Source: Microbacterium timonense (lineage in GTDB: Bacteria > Actinomycetota > Actinomycetes > Actinomycetales > Microbacteriaceae). From it: a DNA stretch of 64,000 nt. The stretch is taken from NCBI RefSeq assembly GCF_900292075.1, contig NZ_OLMV01000004.1, positions 1 through 64,000 of the forward strand, read 5' to 3'. Position numbers and translations under genes: made by a program. The notes under the pieces were generated by a model. The model did no database searches. It was not told the origin of the DNA and saw only the letters and a program-made list of their open reading frames with translations. Shown here one piece after another: positions 31,352 through 43,800 of this stretch. Within the stretch, counting starts at the first letter, position 1. The number at the start of each line of letters is the position of its first letter.

Positions 31352-32941
31352 TCACAGCGGGATGTTCCCGTGCTTCTTGGGCGGAAGGCTCGCGCGCTTG
31401 CCGCGCAGGGCCCGCAGGGCCTTCGCGATCGACACCCGGGTCTGGGCCGGTTCGATGATGCCGTCGAGCTCACCGCGCTCGGCCGCCAGGAACGGCGAGG
31501 CGACGTTGTAGGTGTACTCGCTCGCCAGGCGTGCGCGCACGGCTGCGACGTCTTCGCCGGCCTCTTCGGCACGCTTGATCTCGCCGCGGTAGAGGATGTT
31601 GACGGCGCCCTGTCCGCCCATGACCGCGATCTCGGCGGTCGGCCACGCGAGGTTGATGTCGGCGCCGAGCTGCTTGGAGCCCATGACGATGTACGCCCCG
31701 CCGTAGGCCTTGCGCAGGATCACGGTCACCAGCGGCACGGTCGCCTCGGCGTAGGCGTACAGGAGCTTCGCGCCGCGCCGGATGACGCCCGTCCACTCCT
31801 GGTCGGTTCCGGGCAGGTACCCGGGCACGTCCACGAGGGTCACGATGGGGATGGAGAAGGCGTCGCAGAACCGCACGAAGCGGCTCGCCTTCTCGCCGGC
31901 CTCGATGTTCAGCGTGCCGGCCATCTGTGAGGGCTGGTTCGCGATGATGCCCACCGAACGACCTTCGATGCGGCCGAATCCGATCACGATGTTCGGGGCG
32001 AACAGCGGCTGTACTTCGAGGAAGTCCTCGGCGTCCACGATGCCGCGGATCACCTGGTGGATGTCGTACGGCTGGTTCGGCGAGTCGGGGATGATCGTGT
32101 TCAGCGAGCGGTCGGCATCCGTCGTCTGGAACTCGAACTCCGACTCGTAGGTCGGAAGCTCTGCCATGTTGTTGTCGGGCAGGAAGCCGAGGAGCGTGCG
32201 GACGTAGTCGATCGCGTCCTCCTCGTCCTCGGCGAGGTAGTGCGCCACGCCCGAGCGCGTGTTGTGGGTGTGCGCGCCGCCCAGCTCCTCCATGCCGACG
32301 TCTTCGCCGGTGACGGTCTTGATGACGTCGGGACCGGTCACGAACATCTGGCTCGTCTTGTCGACCATGACGACGAAGTCGGTGAGGGCGGGGGAGTAGA
32401 CCGCACCGCCGGCGGCCGGGCCCATGATGATCGAGATCTGCGGGATGACGCCGGACGCGGCGGTGTTGAGGCGGAAGATCTCGCCGTACTTGCCGAGCGC
32501 GACGACGCCCTCCTGAATACGCGCGCCACCGGAGTCGAGCATGCCGACGATCGGGATGCCGCTGCGCAGCGCGAACTCCATCACCTTGATGATCTTGTCT
32601 CCGGCGACCTCGCCGAGCGAGCCGCCGAACGTCGAGAAGTCCTGCGCGTAGACGGCGACCGTGCGGCCGTGGATGGTGCCGACGCCCGTCACGACCGAGT
32701 CGCCGTACGGACGGGAGCGGTCCATGCCGAACGCGGTGGTGCGGTGGCGGACGTACTCGTCGAGCTCGACGAAGCTGCCGGTGTCGAGCAGCTGGTCGAT
32801 CCGCTCCCTCGCGGTGCCCTTGCCCTTCGCGTGCTGCTTGTCCTTCGCGACCTCCTCGGGATCGAGCACGGCCTCCTGGAAGCGGGCGCGGAGGTCGGCG
32901 ATCTTGCCGGCGGTCGTCGAAAGGTCGGGCTGCTCGGTCAC
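31352..32941 (-). CDS. accD: Acyl-CoA carboxylase beta chain (carboxyltransferase)
   Basis: Transfers the carboxyl from biotin to acetyl- or propionyl-CoA. It has 529 residues, usual for AccD/PccB. The N-terminal half includes [20 protein letters not shown] and [13 protein letters not shown], and the oxyanion-hole glycines lie in [12 protein letters not shown] and [19 protein letters not shown]. The C-terminal half has [14 protein letters not shown] and [20 protein letters not shown]. The residue that tunes acyl-chain choice lies in NIVIGF-like and LPGTDQE-like stretches, but specificity is not certain here. GTG start, supported by TAGGGT 7 nt upstream. Confidence 0.95.
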   Translation of the reverse strand: MTEQPDLSTTAGKIADLRARFQEAVLDPEEVAKDKQHAKGKGTARERIDQLLDTGSFVELDEYVRHRTTAFGMDRSRPYGDSVVTGVGTIHGRTVAVYAQDFSTFGGSLGEVAGDKIIKVMEFALRSGIPIVGMLDSGGARIQEGVVALGKYGEIFRLNTAASGVIPQISIIMGPAAGGAVYSPALTDFVVMVDKTSQMFVTGPDVIKTVTGEDVGMEELGGAHTHNTRSGVAHYLAEDEEDAIDYVRTLLGFLPDNNMAELPTYESEFEFQTTDADRSLNTIIPDSPNQPYDIHQVIRGIVDAEDFLEVQPLFAPNIVIGFGRIEGRSVGIIANQPSQMAGTLNIEAGEKASRFVRFCDAFSIPIVTLVDVPGYLPGTDQEWTGVIRRGAKLLYAYAEATVPLVTVILRKAYGGAYIVMGSKQLGADINLAWPTAEIAVMGGQGAVNILYRGEIKRAEEAGEDVAAVRARLASEYTYNVASPFLAAERGELDGIIEPAQTRVSIAKALRALRGKRASLPPKKHGNIPL

Positions 32942-32948
32942 GGATTCC

Positions 32949-32954
32949 ACCCTA
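32949..32954 (-). promoter_or_regulatory. -10-like TAGGGT, leaderless configuration, accD
   Basis: TAGGGT, GGAATCC, then GTG on the minus strand (7-nt gap). The birA -10 lies about 125 bp away on the other strand, so the two promoters are divergent. Confidence 0.6.
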
Positions 32955-33077
32955 TCGGCGGGCCCGCCGGCGGCGTTGGAGGGTTCGCACAAGGGGCCGC
33001 GGCATCCGCTGTCACCCTTCCCCCACACGTCCTCGCGCTCCGTCGAAGGGCACCTCCGTTCGAGTGATGGTCGCAGG

Positions 33078-33083
33078 TAGCGT
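33078..33083 (+). promoter_or_regulatory. -10-like TAGCGT, leaderless configuration, birA
   Basis: TAGCGT, GAACCCT, then ATG (7-nt gap). Confidence 0.55.
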
Positions 33084-33090
33084 GAACCCT

Positions 33091-33900
33091 ATGACGATCG
33101 AGGCCGAGGGGTTCCCGCGCACCGCTGCTGTCAGCCCGCGCGTTCAGGTCATCCCGTCCACCGATTCGACGAACGCCGATGTGGTGCGTCACGTGCAGGA
33201 GGCGCCCCAGGACTGGCCGCACCTCTCGCTCCTGCTGACGACGGATCAGCGCGCCGGCCGTGGCCGTCTCGACCGCACCTGGGTCACGCCGCCCGGCACC
33301 GCGCTCGCGGTGTCGGTCGTCGTCAGGGTGGACGGCATCCCGGTTGAGGCCCGTGGATGGGTGCCGCTGGTTGCGGGCGCCGCCATGACACGGGCGATCG
33401 GCGCGCAGGTGACGCCGGCCGGACACTCCGCCACGCTGAAGTGGCCCAACGACGTGCTCATCGACGGATCGAAGGTCTGCGGCATCCTCGCCGAGGTGGT
33501 GCCAGGGCGACCCGATGTGGTCGTCGTCGGGAGCGGCGTCAACACGCGCATGCCGGTCGAGGCTCTGCCCGTCGAGACCGCGACGTCGTTCGCCGCCCAT
33601 GGGCTGGAGTGCGACGAGGATCGCTTGCTCGCCGACTACCTCGTCGCGCTCGACGAGCACCTTCGTGCGCTCGCTGCGGAAGGCGGCGATGCCGCCGCGT
33701 CGGGGGTGCTCGGCGAGGTCGAGGCGCTCTGCGGCACCGTGGGAAGCGATGTGGCCGTGTCGCTCCCCGACGGTGCGACGCTGTGGGGTCGCGCGCACCG
33801 CATCGATCCCGATGGCCGTCTCGTCGTGCTGCAGGACGGCCAGTTCGAGAGCGTCGTCTCGGCCGGCGACGTCGTGCACGTTCGCAGCCGGCCGGTGTGA
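33091..33900 (+). CDS. birA: Biotin-[acyl-CoA-carboxylase] ligase
   Basis: Attaches biotin, through biotinyl-AMP, to the carrier lysine of the acyl-CoA carboxylase alpha chain. It has 269 residues and lacks the N-terminal repressor HTH of E. coli BirA, as is usual in actinobacteria. Motifs: substrate entry IPSTDSTNADVV, the nucleotide loop QRAGRGRLDRTWVTPPG, and LKWPNDVLIDGSKVCGILAE (biotin and ATP site). A C-terminal SH3-like part ends LQDGQFESVVSAGDVVHV. It is transcribed divergently from accD. Confidence 0.94.
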   Translation: MTIEAEGFPRTAAVSPRVQVIPSTDSTNADVVRHVQEAPQDWPHLSLLLTTDQRAGRGRLDRTWVTPPGTALAVSVVVRVDGIPVEARGWVPLVAGAAMTRAIGAQVTPAGHSATLKWPNDVLIDGSKVCGILAEVVPGRPDVVVVGSGVNTRMPVEALPVETATSFAAHGLECDEDRLLADYLVALDEHLRALAAEGGDAAASGVLGEVEALCGTVGSDVAVSLPDGATLWGRAHRIDPDGRLVVLQDGQFESVVSAGDVVHVRSRPV

Positions 33901-33996
33901 CGCGGCCGACCGGGTTCGTGCCGCGGCGCCGAGGAAGCGGCCGCGCGTGTGTGACCTCAGACGGCGGGTGAGCGCCGCCCTGTCACATGCTCACCG

Positions 33997-34002
33997 CACA
34001 AT
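33997..34002 (+). promoter_or_regulatory. -10-like CACAAT upstream of the PH-domain gene
   Basis: CACAAT, GGATGC, then ATG (6-nt gap). It keeps A at position 2 and T at position 6 of the TANNNT consensus. Weaker than the other examples. Confidence 0.35.
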
Positions 34003-34008
34003 GGATGC

Positions 34009-34593
34009 ATGACGCAGCCGACGAGCTATGGCGGCAGGCCGCTGACGCCGGCCCCCGGCGCGCCGACGCCGGAGCTGCTCGTCGCGCGTTTCCGCCCGCA
34101 CGCTCGGCGGCTGACGTGGTCGGCGATCGTGTTGATCGCGGTCGCCGGCGCGTGCGGCTACTTCTACGGCAACCTGCCGGCGCCGTTCGAGAACTGGATG
34201 CTGCTGACCGCCGCCGCCGTCATCGTGCTGCTGCTCGTGGTGCTGCCGTATCTCGCGTGGCTCGGTCACGCGTACACCATCACCACGCGGCGCGTCATGG
34301 AGCGGCGCGGCGTGTTCGGTGCCAAGCGCCGGGAATTGACGCATGTCCGCGGATACACGTTGACCGTGCGGCGGGGCGTCATCCAGCGGATGTGGGGCGC
34401 CGGCACGATCACGCTGCGCAACGGGATCGACGAGCCGCTGCGCCTGTCCAACATCCCCAGCGTCGCACTCGTGCACGAGGCGCTCGTCGACCAGGTCGAG
34501 GTGAACCAGATCCTCGCGCACCGCGACGCGCAGCCGCTCCCACCCGGACCGCCGCCCGCGGTGCCGCCGCAGCCGCCCCTTCCACAGCGCTGA
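34009..34593 (+). CDS. PH-domain-containing membrane protein
   Basis: A 194-residue protein with two adjacent membrane segments (about 40-58 and 65-85). These are followed by a bacterial PH-like (bPH2) domain: YTITTRRVMERRGVFGAKRRELTHVRGYTLTV-type strands, WGAGTITLRNG and LSNIPSVALVHEAL. The C-terminus is Pro-rich (PPGPPPAVPPQPPLPQR), a possible protein-binding tail. The place between birA and purK matches the M. tuberculosis Rv3278c position (from memory). Function is unknown. The 26 bp around its stop codon are tandemly duplicated. Confidence 0.82.
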   Translation: MTQPTSYGGRPLTPAPGAPTPELLVARFRPHARRLTWSAIVLIAVAGACGYFYGNLPAPFENWMLLTAAAVIVLLLVVLPYLAWLGHAYTITTRRVMERRGVFGAKRRELTHVRGYTLTVRRGVIQRMWGAGTITLRNGIDEPLRLSNIPSVALVHEALVDQVEVNQILAHRDAQPLPPGPPPAVPPQPPLPQR

Positions 34594-34627
34594 CTGCTCG
34601 GCCCCTTCCACAGCGCTGACTGCTCGG
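34576..34627. repeat. Perfect 26-bp tandem duplication spanning a stop codon
   Basis: 34576-34601 and 34602-34627 are identical 26-bp copies (starting CCCCTTCCACAGCGCTGACT). The first contains the TGA of the PH-domain gene and the second lies just after it. Confidence 0.9.
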
Positions 34628-34679
34628 CCCCATCCCGGTGCGGGATGATGGAGGGAGTGTGCAGTCGAGAGGGAGTGGC

Positions 34680-35816
34680 ATGACGCTGCGAGTCGGAGTC
34701 GTCGGGGGCGGGCAGCTGGCCCGCATGATGATCGCGCCGGCGGTCGAGCTGGGGGTCGAGCTTCGAGTCCTCGCCGAAGAGGAGGGGATGGCGGCGAGTC
34801 TGGCCGCGACCGCGGTGGGGGACTACCGCGACGCCGACACCGTGCTGGCGTTCGCCCGCGACGTTGATGTGCTCACCTTCGACCATGAGCACGTGCCGCA
34901 GGATGTGCTCGCCTCGCTCGTCGAGGCGGGTGTCGCGGTGCACCCGGGGCCTGACGCCCTGCGATTCGCGCAGGACAAGCTCCTCATGCGCGCACGACTG
35001 GAAGAGCTCGGGATGCCGCAGCCCGACTGGGCGGCCGTCACCGACAGCGAACAGCTGCAGGCATTCATCGACGAGCACGGCGGGCGTGCCGTCGTGAAGA
35101 CGCCCCGCGGCGGCTACGACGGCAAGGGGGTGCGGGTCGTCTCGGCCGGCACCGAGGCCGAGGACTGGTTCACGACGCTCGCGGAGGATGCCCGTGGCGG
35201 CGCCCTGCTCGTCGAGGAGCTCGTGGACTTCACACGCGAGCTCGCCCAGCAAGTGGCCCGCCGTCCGTCGGGTGATGTGCGGGCGTATCCCGTCGTCGAG
35301 ACGGTGCAGCGCAACGGCGTATGCGCCGAGGTCGTCGCACCGGCGCCCCACTCGGGTGAACGACTGCAGGAGGTCGCGGCCCGCATCGGGGTATCCATCG
35401 CCGAGGGGCTCGACGTGACGGGGATGCTCGCTGTCGAGCTGTTCGAGACCACCGACGAGCGGCTCCTCGTCAACGAGCTGGCGATGCGCCCGCACAACAG
35501 CGGCCACTGGAGCCAGGACGGCGCCGTGACCAGTCAGTTCGAGCAGCACCTGCGCGCGGTACTCGACCTGCCGCTCGGCGACACCGACCCGGTCACGGAG
35601 TGGGCCGTGATGGTGAACATCCTCGGCGGCCCCGCCGAAGACGCGCTCGACGCGCGGTTCGCCGCCGCGATGTCGGAGCACCCGCAGGCCAAGGTGCACA
35701 CCTACGGCAAGGCGCCGCGTCCCGGTCGCAAGGTCGGCCACGTGAACGTCATCGGGCAGGACCTCGATGACGTCGCCTACCAGGCGCGGGCCGCGGCATC
35801 CTTCTTCCTCGACTGA
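34680..35816 (+). CDS. purK: N5-carboxyaminoimidazole ribonucleotide synthase
   Basis: Makes N5-CAIR from AIR, bicarbonate and ATP in purine synthesis; PurE, two positions on, then converts it to CAIR. A 378-residue ATP-grasp protein: N-terminal RVGVVGGGQLARMMIAPA, ATP-binding VVKTPRGGYDGKGVRVV, and metal/catalytic NELAMRPHNSGHWSQDGAVT. The ATG has a GAGAGGGAG Shine-Dalgarno. An in-frame GTG 14 codons upstream is less likely because the family N-terminus starts at MTLRVGVV. Confidence 0.95.
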   Translation: MTLRVGVVGGGQLARMMIAPAVELGVELRVLAEEEGMAASLAATAVGDYRDADTVLAFARDVDVLTFDHEHVPQDVLASLVEAGVAVHPGPDALRFAQDKLLMRARLEELGMPQPDWAAVTDSEQLQAFIDEHGGRAVVKTPRGGYDGKGVRVVSAGTEAEDWFTTLAEDARGGALLVEELVDFTRELAQQVARRPSGDVRAYPVVETVQRNGVCAEVVAPAPHSGERLQEVAARIGVSIAEGLDVTGMLAVELFETTDERLLVNELAMRPHNSGHWSQDGAVTSQFEQHLRAVLDLPLGDTDPVTEWAVMVNILGGPAEDALDARFAAAMSEHPQAKVHTYGKAPRPGRKVGHVNVIGQDLDDVAYQARAAASFFLD

Positions 35817-36212
35817 GCCGCGCGTTTCGTCTCGGTCGCTGCGCTCCCTCGCTCAACGACCGGCACTCGCCGCCGGTCGTCGAGCGAGCGGGTCGTGTTC
35901 CCGGTCGTTGAGCGAGCGGGTCGTGTTTCCGGTCGTTGAGCGAGCGAAGCGAGACGAAACGCGCTCGCCCTCGGCCATCGAGCGAGCGAAGCCTGCGCCC
36001 GGTCGTCGAGCGAGCGGGTCGTGTTTCCGGTCGTTGAGCGAGCGAAGCCTGCGCCCGGTCGTTGAGCGAGCGAAGCGAGACGAAACGCGCTTGCCCTCGG
36101 CCATCGAGCGAGCGAAGCCTGCGCCCGGTCGTTGAGCGAGCGAAGCGAGACGAAACGCCTCGGTGCCGCGCCGTTGCGGGGATCTTCCAGCCTTCGCCCC
36201 TACCCTTGACGG
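35817..36212. repeat. REP-like repeat cluster between purK and purE
   Basis: About eight to nine copies of a GTTGAGCGAGCGAAGCGAGA-type unit, often ending ACGAAACGC, fill this gap. Variants carry GCGGGTCGTG or GCCTGCGCCC after the core. The first copy (35823-35862) is inverted relative to the rest. The same type of sequence is widespread in Microbacteriaceae intergenic DNA as far as I recall. No gene is supported. Confidence 0.85.
36201..36206 (+). promoter_or_regulatory. -10-like TACCCT, leaderless configuration, purE
   Basis: TACCCT, TGACGG, then GTG (6-nt gap), just after the REP-like cluster. It implies that purE does not depend on purK read-through. Confidence 0.6.
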
Positions 36213-36746
36213 GTGACTGCGTCCACACCTGAACCGCGGCCCCTGCACTCTGCCGACGCCCCGCTGGTCGGCGTCGTGATGGGCTCCGACTCGGACTGGC
36301 GGGTCATGAGCGACGCCTCGCAGGCGCTCACGGATCTCGGCATCCCGCACGAGGTCGAGGTGGTGTCGGCCCACCGCACTCCCGACAAGCTGATGCGCTA
36401 CGGGCGCGACGCTCGCTCCCGGGGCCTGCGCGCCATCATCGCCGGCGCGGGCGGCGCCGCGCACCTCCCCGGAATGCTCGCTTCCGTGACCGCGCTTCCC
36501 GTGATCGGGGTGCCCGTACAGCTTGCGACGCTGGACGGCATGGACTCGCTCCTGAGCATCGTGCAGATGCCTGCCGGCATCCCGGTCGCCACGGTCTCGA
36601 TCAACGGCGCGAAGAACGCCGGGCTGCTCGCGGCGCGCATCCTCGGGTCGGCAGACGGCGCCGTCGCCGACCGGATCGAGGCGTACGCGCGCGACCTCGA
36701 GGCCCAGGTCGAAGAGAAGAACCGGCGGCTCAAGGAGTCGCTGTGA
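36213..36746 (+). CDS. purE: N5-CAIR mutase (class I PurE)
   Basis: Converts N5-CAIR to CAIR. It has 177 residues. Motifs [13 protein letters not shown] (substrate phosphate and ribose), [15 protein letters not shown] (catalytic His) and [16 protein letters not shown] are complete. GTG start (VTASTPEPR) supported by the -10 position. The C-terminal tail [14 protein letters not shown] is a short charged helix. The stop overlaps the LCP start by 4 nt (GTGA). Confidence 0.95.
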   Translation: MTASTPEPRPLHSADAPLVGVVMGSDSDWRVMSDASQALTDLGIPHEVEVVSAHRTPDKLMRYGRDARSRGLRAIIAGAGGAAHLPGMLASVTALPVIGVPVQLATLDGMDSLLSIVQMPAGIPVATVSINGAKNAGLLAARILGSADGAVADRIEAYARDLEAQVEEKNRRLKESL

Positions 36747-38215
36747 GCGTCATGAGCGCGCCGCGTACCACCGCACGGAGTGCGGGCCCGTCGGTCGTCG
36801 AGGAGCGGCCGATGAGATACCCGGATGCCTCGTCACGGCCCATGATGACGCGGCGCGGGTGGTGGCTGGTGGCGCTCAACTTCCTCATCCCCGGTTCCGC
36901 ACAGGTGCTGGCCGGTAACCGAAAGCTGGGCCGTTTCGGCATCGGCGCGACGCTCGTGCTCTGGGTGCTCGCGGTCGTCGCACTGCTGTTCGCCCTCCTC
37001 GCGCCGACGGCGGGGCTGAGCATCGTGACGAGCGCCTGGCTGCCGGACTGGCTGGGACTTCTTCGGCCCGTGCCGCTCCTGATCGCGCAGGGCCTGCTCA
37101 TCGCCTACGCGATCCTGTGGATCGTGCTCACGATCGACACCCTGCGCCTGGTGCGTCTGGTGAGGACCGGCCGCATCGCGCGGTTCGGGATCGCGCTGGC
37201 CGCGGTCGCGCTCATGGTCGTGGCCAGCGGCACCGCGGCGTACGCGTCGAACGCGGTCGGCACGGTGCGCAGCACGATCAGCACCATCTTCGGCGCGAGC
37301 GGCCCCACGGTTCCGCCGTCCGACGGCTACTACAACATCCTGCTGCTCGGCGCCGACAGCGGCGAAGGTCGCGACTCGATGCGGTTCGACAGCATCTCGG
37401 TCGTGTCGGTCAACGCGCAGACGGGCGCGACCACGATCACCGGCATCCCGCGCGACATGCCCCGTTTCCCGTTCGCGGAGGGGCCGATGCAGGAGAAGTA
37501 CCCCAACGGGCACGAAGGGCACGCCGACGCGAACTGCGGCTGGGGGAGCGGCATCAACCAGCTGCGCACCGAGGTCGAGGTGTGCCAGGACGGTAATCAG
37601 TTGTATCCGGATGCCGCCGCCAACGGCTCGGCGCCGGGCATCGAGGCGACCAAGGATGCCGCGGAGGGCATCCTCGGCATCGAGATCCCGTACTACGTCT
37701 TCGTCGACATGCACGGCTTCGCCTCGCTCGTCGACGCACTGGGCGGCGTCGACATCAACGTCGTCGAGCGCCTTCCCAAGGGCGGTCCGCCCGAGGGCGT
37801 GGACCCGCATGACGTGGATGCGTGGGCGATCGGCTGGATCGAGCCGGGGCAGCAGCACATGGACGGCGACACCGCCCAGTGGTACGCGCGCTCGCGCTAC
37901 ACCACCAGCGACTTCGACCGGATGCGGCGCCAGCGCGAGCTGCAGGAGGCGATCCTCGCGCAGTTCACGCCGCAGGTGGTGCTGACGCGGTTCCAGGAGG
38001 TCGCCGCGGCCGGTGCCGACATCGTGCAGACCGATCTGCCGCAGTCCCTCATCCCCACGCTGGTGGACCTCGCGCTCAAGGCGAAGGAGCAGCCGGTGAC
38101 GACGCTCGAGCTGACGCCGCAGGGCGGCATCGACGAGTTCAACCCGGACTACGCCTACATCAAGGAGCTGGTGCAGACCACGCTCCACCCGCCGACCCCG
38201 ACCCCCGAGGGCTGA
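36743..38215 (+). CDS. LytR-CpsA-Psr (LCP) family glycopolymer ligase
   Basis: LCP proteins move lipid-linked wall glycans onto peptidoglycan at the outer face of the membrane. In 490 residues there is a long N-terminal part with about four hydrophobic segments (35-175) instead of the usual single anchor. The LCP domain follows: [42 protein letters not shown] (catalytic Arg-Asp) and [24 protein letters not shown]. Its place at the edge of a rhamnose/glycan locus suggests that it anchors the polymer made by the downstream genes. GTG start; ATG three codons later possible. Confidence 0.93.
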   Translation: MSVMSAPRTTARSAGPSVVEERPMRYPDASSRPMMTRRGWWLVALNFLIPGSAQVLAGNRKLGRFGIGATLVLWVLAVVALLFALLAPTAGLSIVTSAWLPDWLGLLRPVPLLIAQGLLIAYAILWIVLTIDTLRLVRLVRTGRIARFGIALAAVALMVVASGTAAYASNAVGTVRSTISTIFGASGPTVPPSDGYYNILLLGADSGEGRDSMRFDSISVVSVNAQTGATTITGIPRDMPRFPFAEGPMQEKYPNGHEGHADANCGWGSGINQLRTEVEVCQDGNQLYPDAAANGSAPGIEATKDAAEGILGIEIPYYVFVDMHGFASLVDALGGVDINVVERLPKGGPPEGVDPHDVDAWAIGWIEPGQQHMDGDTAQWYARSRYTTSDFDRMRRQRELQEAILAQFTPQVVLTRFQEVAAAGADIVQTDLPQSLIPTLVDLALKAKEQPVTTLELTPQGGIDEFNPDYAYIKELVQTTLHPPTPTPEG

Positions 38216-38218
38216 CCG

Positions 38219-39349
38219 GTGGTCGCGACACTGCGCGTCGTGCTGGACCAGCTCGTCGCGCCGACCGAGCCGGCGCTGGCCGAGGCATCCCGCGAGCTCG
38301 CCCGCGCGCTCGTGGCCGGGGCGCCCGCTGGCTGCGAGGTGGAGGCCGTCGCACCGGCCGGGGGCGATCCCGAGGCGTGGGCTGCCGTCCCCGGACTCGC
38401 GGGCGTTCGGCGAACCGCCCTGGCCAGACGCGAGCTGGCCGCGGCGCTGCAGCTGGGCGTCGGCACCGGGATCGGCGGCGGCATGATCCACTCCCCGTCG
38501 CTGTTCGCGCCGCTCGTGCGCCACGACCGGGTGCACGACCACGACCAGACCGTGGTGACAGTGTGGGACCTGCGGCCCTGGGAATCCCCGGCCGAGCTGC
38601 CGAAGGCGGCGGTGGCCTGGCACAAGGCGATGCTCAAGCGCGCAGTGAAGCACGCGGACGCGGTGGTCGTTCCGACGCATTCGATCGGTGAGAGGCTGGC
38701 GGAAATCGCGCCACGCCTGAGCGATCGCACCCGTGTCATCGCGGGAGCCGCGCCGCTGGGCTTCTCGGTGCCGACGGACGAGGTGGGGCGTCGCCGGGAG
38801 TTGGGCCTTCCCGAGGGATTCCTGCTCCTGGCGGGCGGACCGCTGGGCTCGGAGGGCCTGGGGGTCGGGCTGGCGGCGGTGGCGGCATCCGGTGTGGATC
38901 TCCCCGTCGTGGTGATCGACGTCGAGGATGGGCATGAGCCGGCCGTGGCGGATCTCGCATCGGCAGCGGGGATTCCCGAACGCGCGCTGCACGTGCGGGG
39001 TTCGTTGGCGGCCGCTGATCGCGCTGCCGTGTACGGCGCCGCTCTGGGGTTCGTGGCGCCGTCGCGTCGCGCGGCCTTCCCCTGGCGCGTGGTGGATGCC
39101 TTGACGCTCGGCGTGCCGGTGTTCGCGGCATCCTCCGCGGTACACGAAGAGGTCGTGCACGACGGGGGAGTGCTGGTGACCGCCTCTGATGCGGCCGAGC
39201 TGTCCGAGGGACTGGGCGCTGCCCTGACCGCCGGACTCGGGTCGACGTCCGCGGCGGAGCGGCTCGCCGTGCTGTCAGGCGACCGCGGGCGGGCCTTCTC
39301 GTGGCGCGAGGCGGCCGATAAGGTCTGGGTGCTGCACGCGGAGCTGTAG
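38219..39349 (+). CDS. Glycosyltransferase, GT4-like (divergent)
   Basis: A 376-residue GT-B-type protein. N-terminal: LRVVLDQLVAPTEPALAEASRELARALV and MIHSPSLFAPLVRHDRVHDHDQTVVTVWDL-type acceptor-side segments. C-terminal: LLAGGPLGSEGLGVGL (nucleotide-sugar side) and FVAPSRRAAFPWRVVDALTLGVPVF. In that last motif the EX7E pair of GT4 enzymes is missing (Ala and Asp instead), so catalysis may differ or be lost. GTG start 3 nt after the LCP stop, so it is coupled with LCP. Confidence 0.75.
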   Translation: MVATLRVVLDQLVAPTEPALAEASRELARALVAGAPAGCEVEAVAPAGGDPEAWAAVPGLAGVRRTALARRELAAALQLGVGTGIGGGMIHSPSLFAPLVRHDRVHDHDQTVVTVWDLRPWESPAELPKAAVAWHKAMLKRAVKHADAVVVPTHSIGERLAEIAPRLSDRTRVIAGAAPLGFSVPTDEVGRRRELGLPEGFLLLAGGPLGSEGLGVGLAAVAASGVDLPVVVIDVEDGHEPAVADLASAAGIPERALHVRGSLAAADRAAVYGAALGFVAPSRRAAFPWRVVDALTLGVPVFAASSAVHEEVVHDGGVLVTASDAAELSEGLGAALTAGLGSTSAAERLAVLSGDRGRAFSWREAADKVWVLHAEL

Positions 39350-39476
39350 GCCGCTCGACGGCGACCGTTTCCGACAAAGTTCAGGCTGGCTCGAAGACGT
39401 GGCCACGCAGACCGCAGATCCAGCTACCGTCGATGTTCCGCATCGTCTGGTCGTGTGCGCGCTGCACGTGGTAATC

Positions 39477-42762
<3,286 letters not shown>

Positions 42763-42786
42763 TCCCTCTCTCTGCCGTCGACACCG

Positions 42787-42792
42787 ACGCTA
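42787..42792 (-). promoter_or_regulatory. -10-like TAGCGT for the rml operon
   Basis: TAGCGT on the minus strand about 25-30 nt before the rmlA start, leaving room for a short leader with an AGAGAGGGAG Shine-Dalgarno. Unlike most single genes here, this operon seems to be leadered. Confidence 0.45.
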
Positions 42793-42830
42793 TCAGCGCC
42801 GGTGTTCCCCGCCACGCAGATCTGCCCCGG

Positions 42831-42836
42831 TACGCT
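42831..42836 (+). promoter_or_regulatory. -10-like TACGCT, leaderless configuration, GT2 gene
   Basis: TACGCT, GGTCGG, then ATG (6-nt gap). This position fixes the start at 42843 rather than upstream in-frame codons. Confidence 0.6.
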
Positions 42837-42842
42837 GGTCGG

Positions 42843-43769
42843 ATGCCATATCGCGTGTCCGTCGTCGTGCGCACCAAGAATCGTCCGGCCCTTCTCGGCC
42901 GGGCACTCGAAGACATCGCGTCGCAGTCGTTCGGCGAAGCCGAGGTCATGGTCGTCAACGACGGTGGTGTCCGCGGGGAAGTGGACGCAGTGGTACGGTC
43001 GTCGTCGATAGCCGACCGCGTCTCAGTCATCGACACAGTCGCGCCGGGTGGGCGTTGCGCCGCGGCGAACCTCGGAGTGCGGTCGACCAGTGCGGAGTAC
43101 ATCGTGCTCCACGACGACGACGACTTGTGGCACCCCGACTTTCTCGCCAAGACCGTCGCGCTCTTGGACGCGAGTCCGCAGGATGCCGGTGTCATGGTGG
43201 CGACCGAGATCCTGGAAGAGGAGCTTCGTGACGGTGAATGGGTCGAGACGGCCCGCATGCCGTATTGGGCGGGGCTCACCCACGTGGACTTTACAAGCCT
43301 GCTCGAGATCAATCGGGCGGTGCCGATCTCGTTCGTGTATCGACGTGCCGTCCACGACGAACTGGGCGGCTACGACGAATCGCTCGAGACGGTGGAAGAC
43401 TGGGAGTTCTACCTGCGCCTGACCGCTCGGCATCCCGTGGCCTTCCTCGGCGGGGTCCCGCTCGCGTACTGGATGCATCGCCCCGCCGCCGAGGGAGCGG
43501 ACGGGAACAGCATGTTTGAGCTGCAGGGCGCCCATGCCCGCGACGACCTCGCGGTCCGCGACCGGGAGCTGACCCGCTGGGTGCGGGAGAACGGGCCCGG
43601 TTTGCCCCTCTACATCGCCCTAGTGGAAAAGAATCTCCGCGCCGAGATGGAACGTCAACATCAGGAACTGCTCGCCGCACTCTCCCGCCGTGACGAGGAT
43701 CTCGCACGCGAGATCTATGCCCGCCATCCGGTCTGGCGACGACTGCGCCGGCTGCGTCGTCGGAAGTAG
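42843..43769 (+). CDS. Glycosyltransferase family 2
   Basis: A 308-residue inverting GT-A enzyme. N-terminal RVSVVVRTKNRPALLGRALE binds the nucleotide sugar. The metal-binding DXD is in EYIVLHDDDDLWHPDFL. ETVEDWEFYLRLTARHPVAF carries the ED acceptor/catalytic motif. The C-terminal ~60 residues are charged and helical (LRAEMERQHQELLAALSRRD). It stands between the rhamnose genes and the ABC exporter; transfer of rhamnose in the exported glycan is a reasonable guess but not shown. Confidence 0.88.
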   Translation: MPYRVSVVVRTKNRPALLGRALEDIASQSFGEAEVMVVNDGGVRGEVDAVVRSSSIADRVSVIDTVAPGGRCAAANLGVRSTSAEYIVLHDDDDLWHPDFLAKTVALLDASPQDAGVMVATEILEEELRDGEWVETARMPYWAGLTHVDFTSLLEINRAVPISFVYRRAVHDELGGYDESLETVEDWEFYLRLTARHPVAFLGGVPLAYWMHRPAAEGADGNSMFELQGAHARDDLAVRDRELTRWVRENGPGLPLYIALVEKNLRAEMERQHQELLAALSRRDEDLAREIYARHPVWRRLRRLRRRK

Positions 43770-43800
43770 CCGTCCGCTCCGCGGGCTGCGTCCGCCTGCC

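Noticed and set aside
30859..31458. Small plus-strand open frame in the intergenic region and across accE
   Set aside because: No Shine-Dalgarno, no -10, composition unlike real genes, overlaps accE on the opposite strand.
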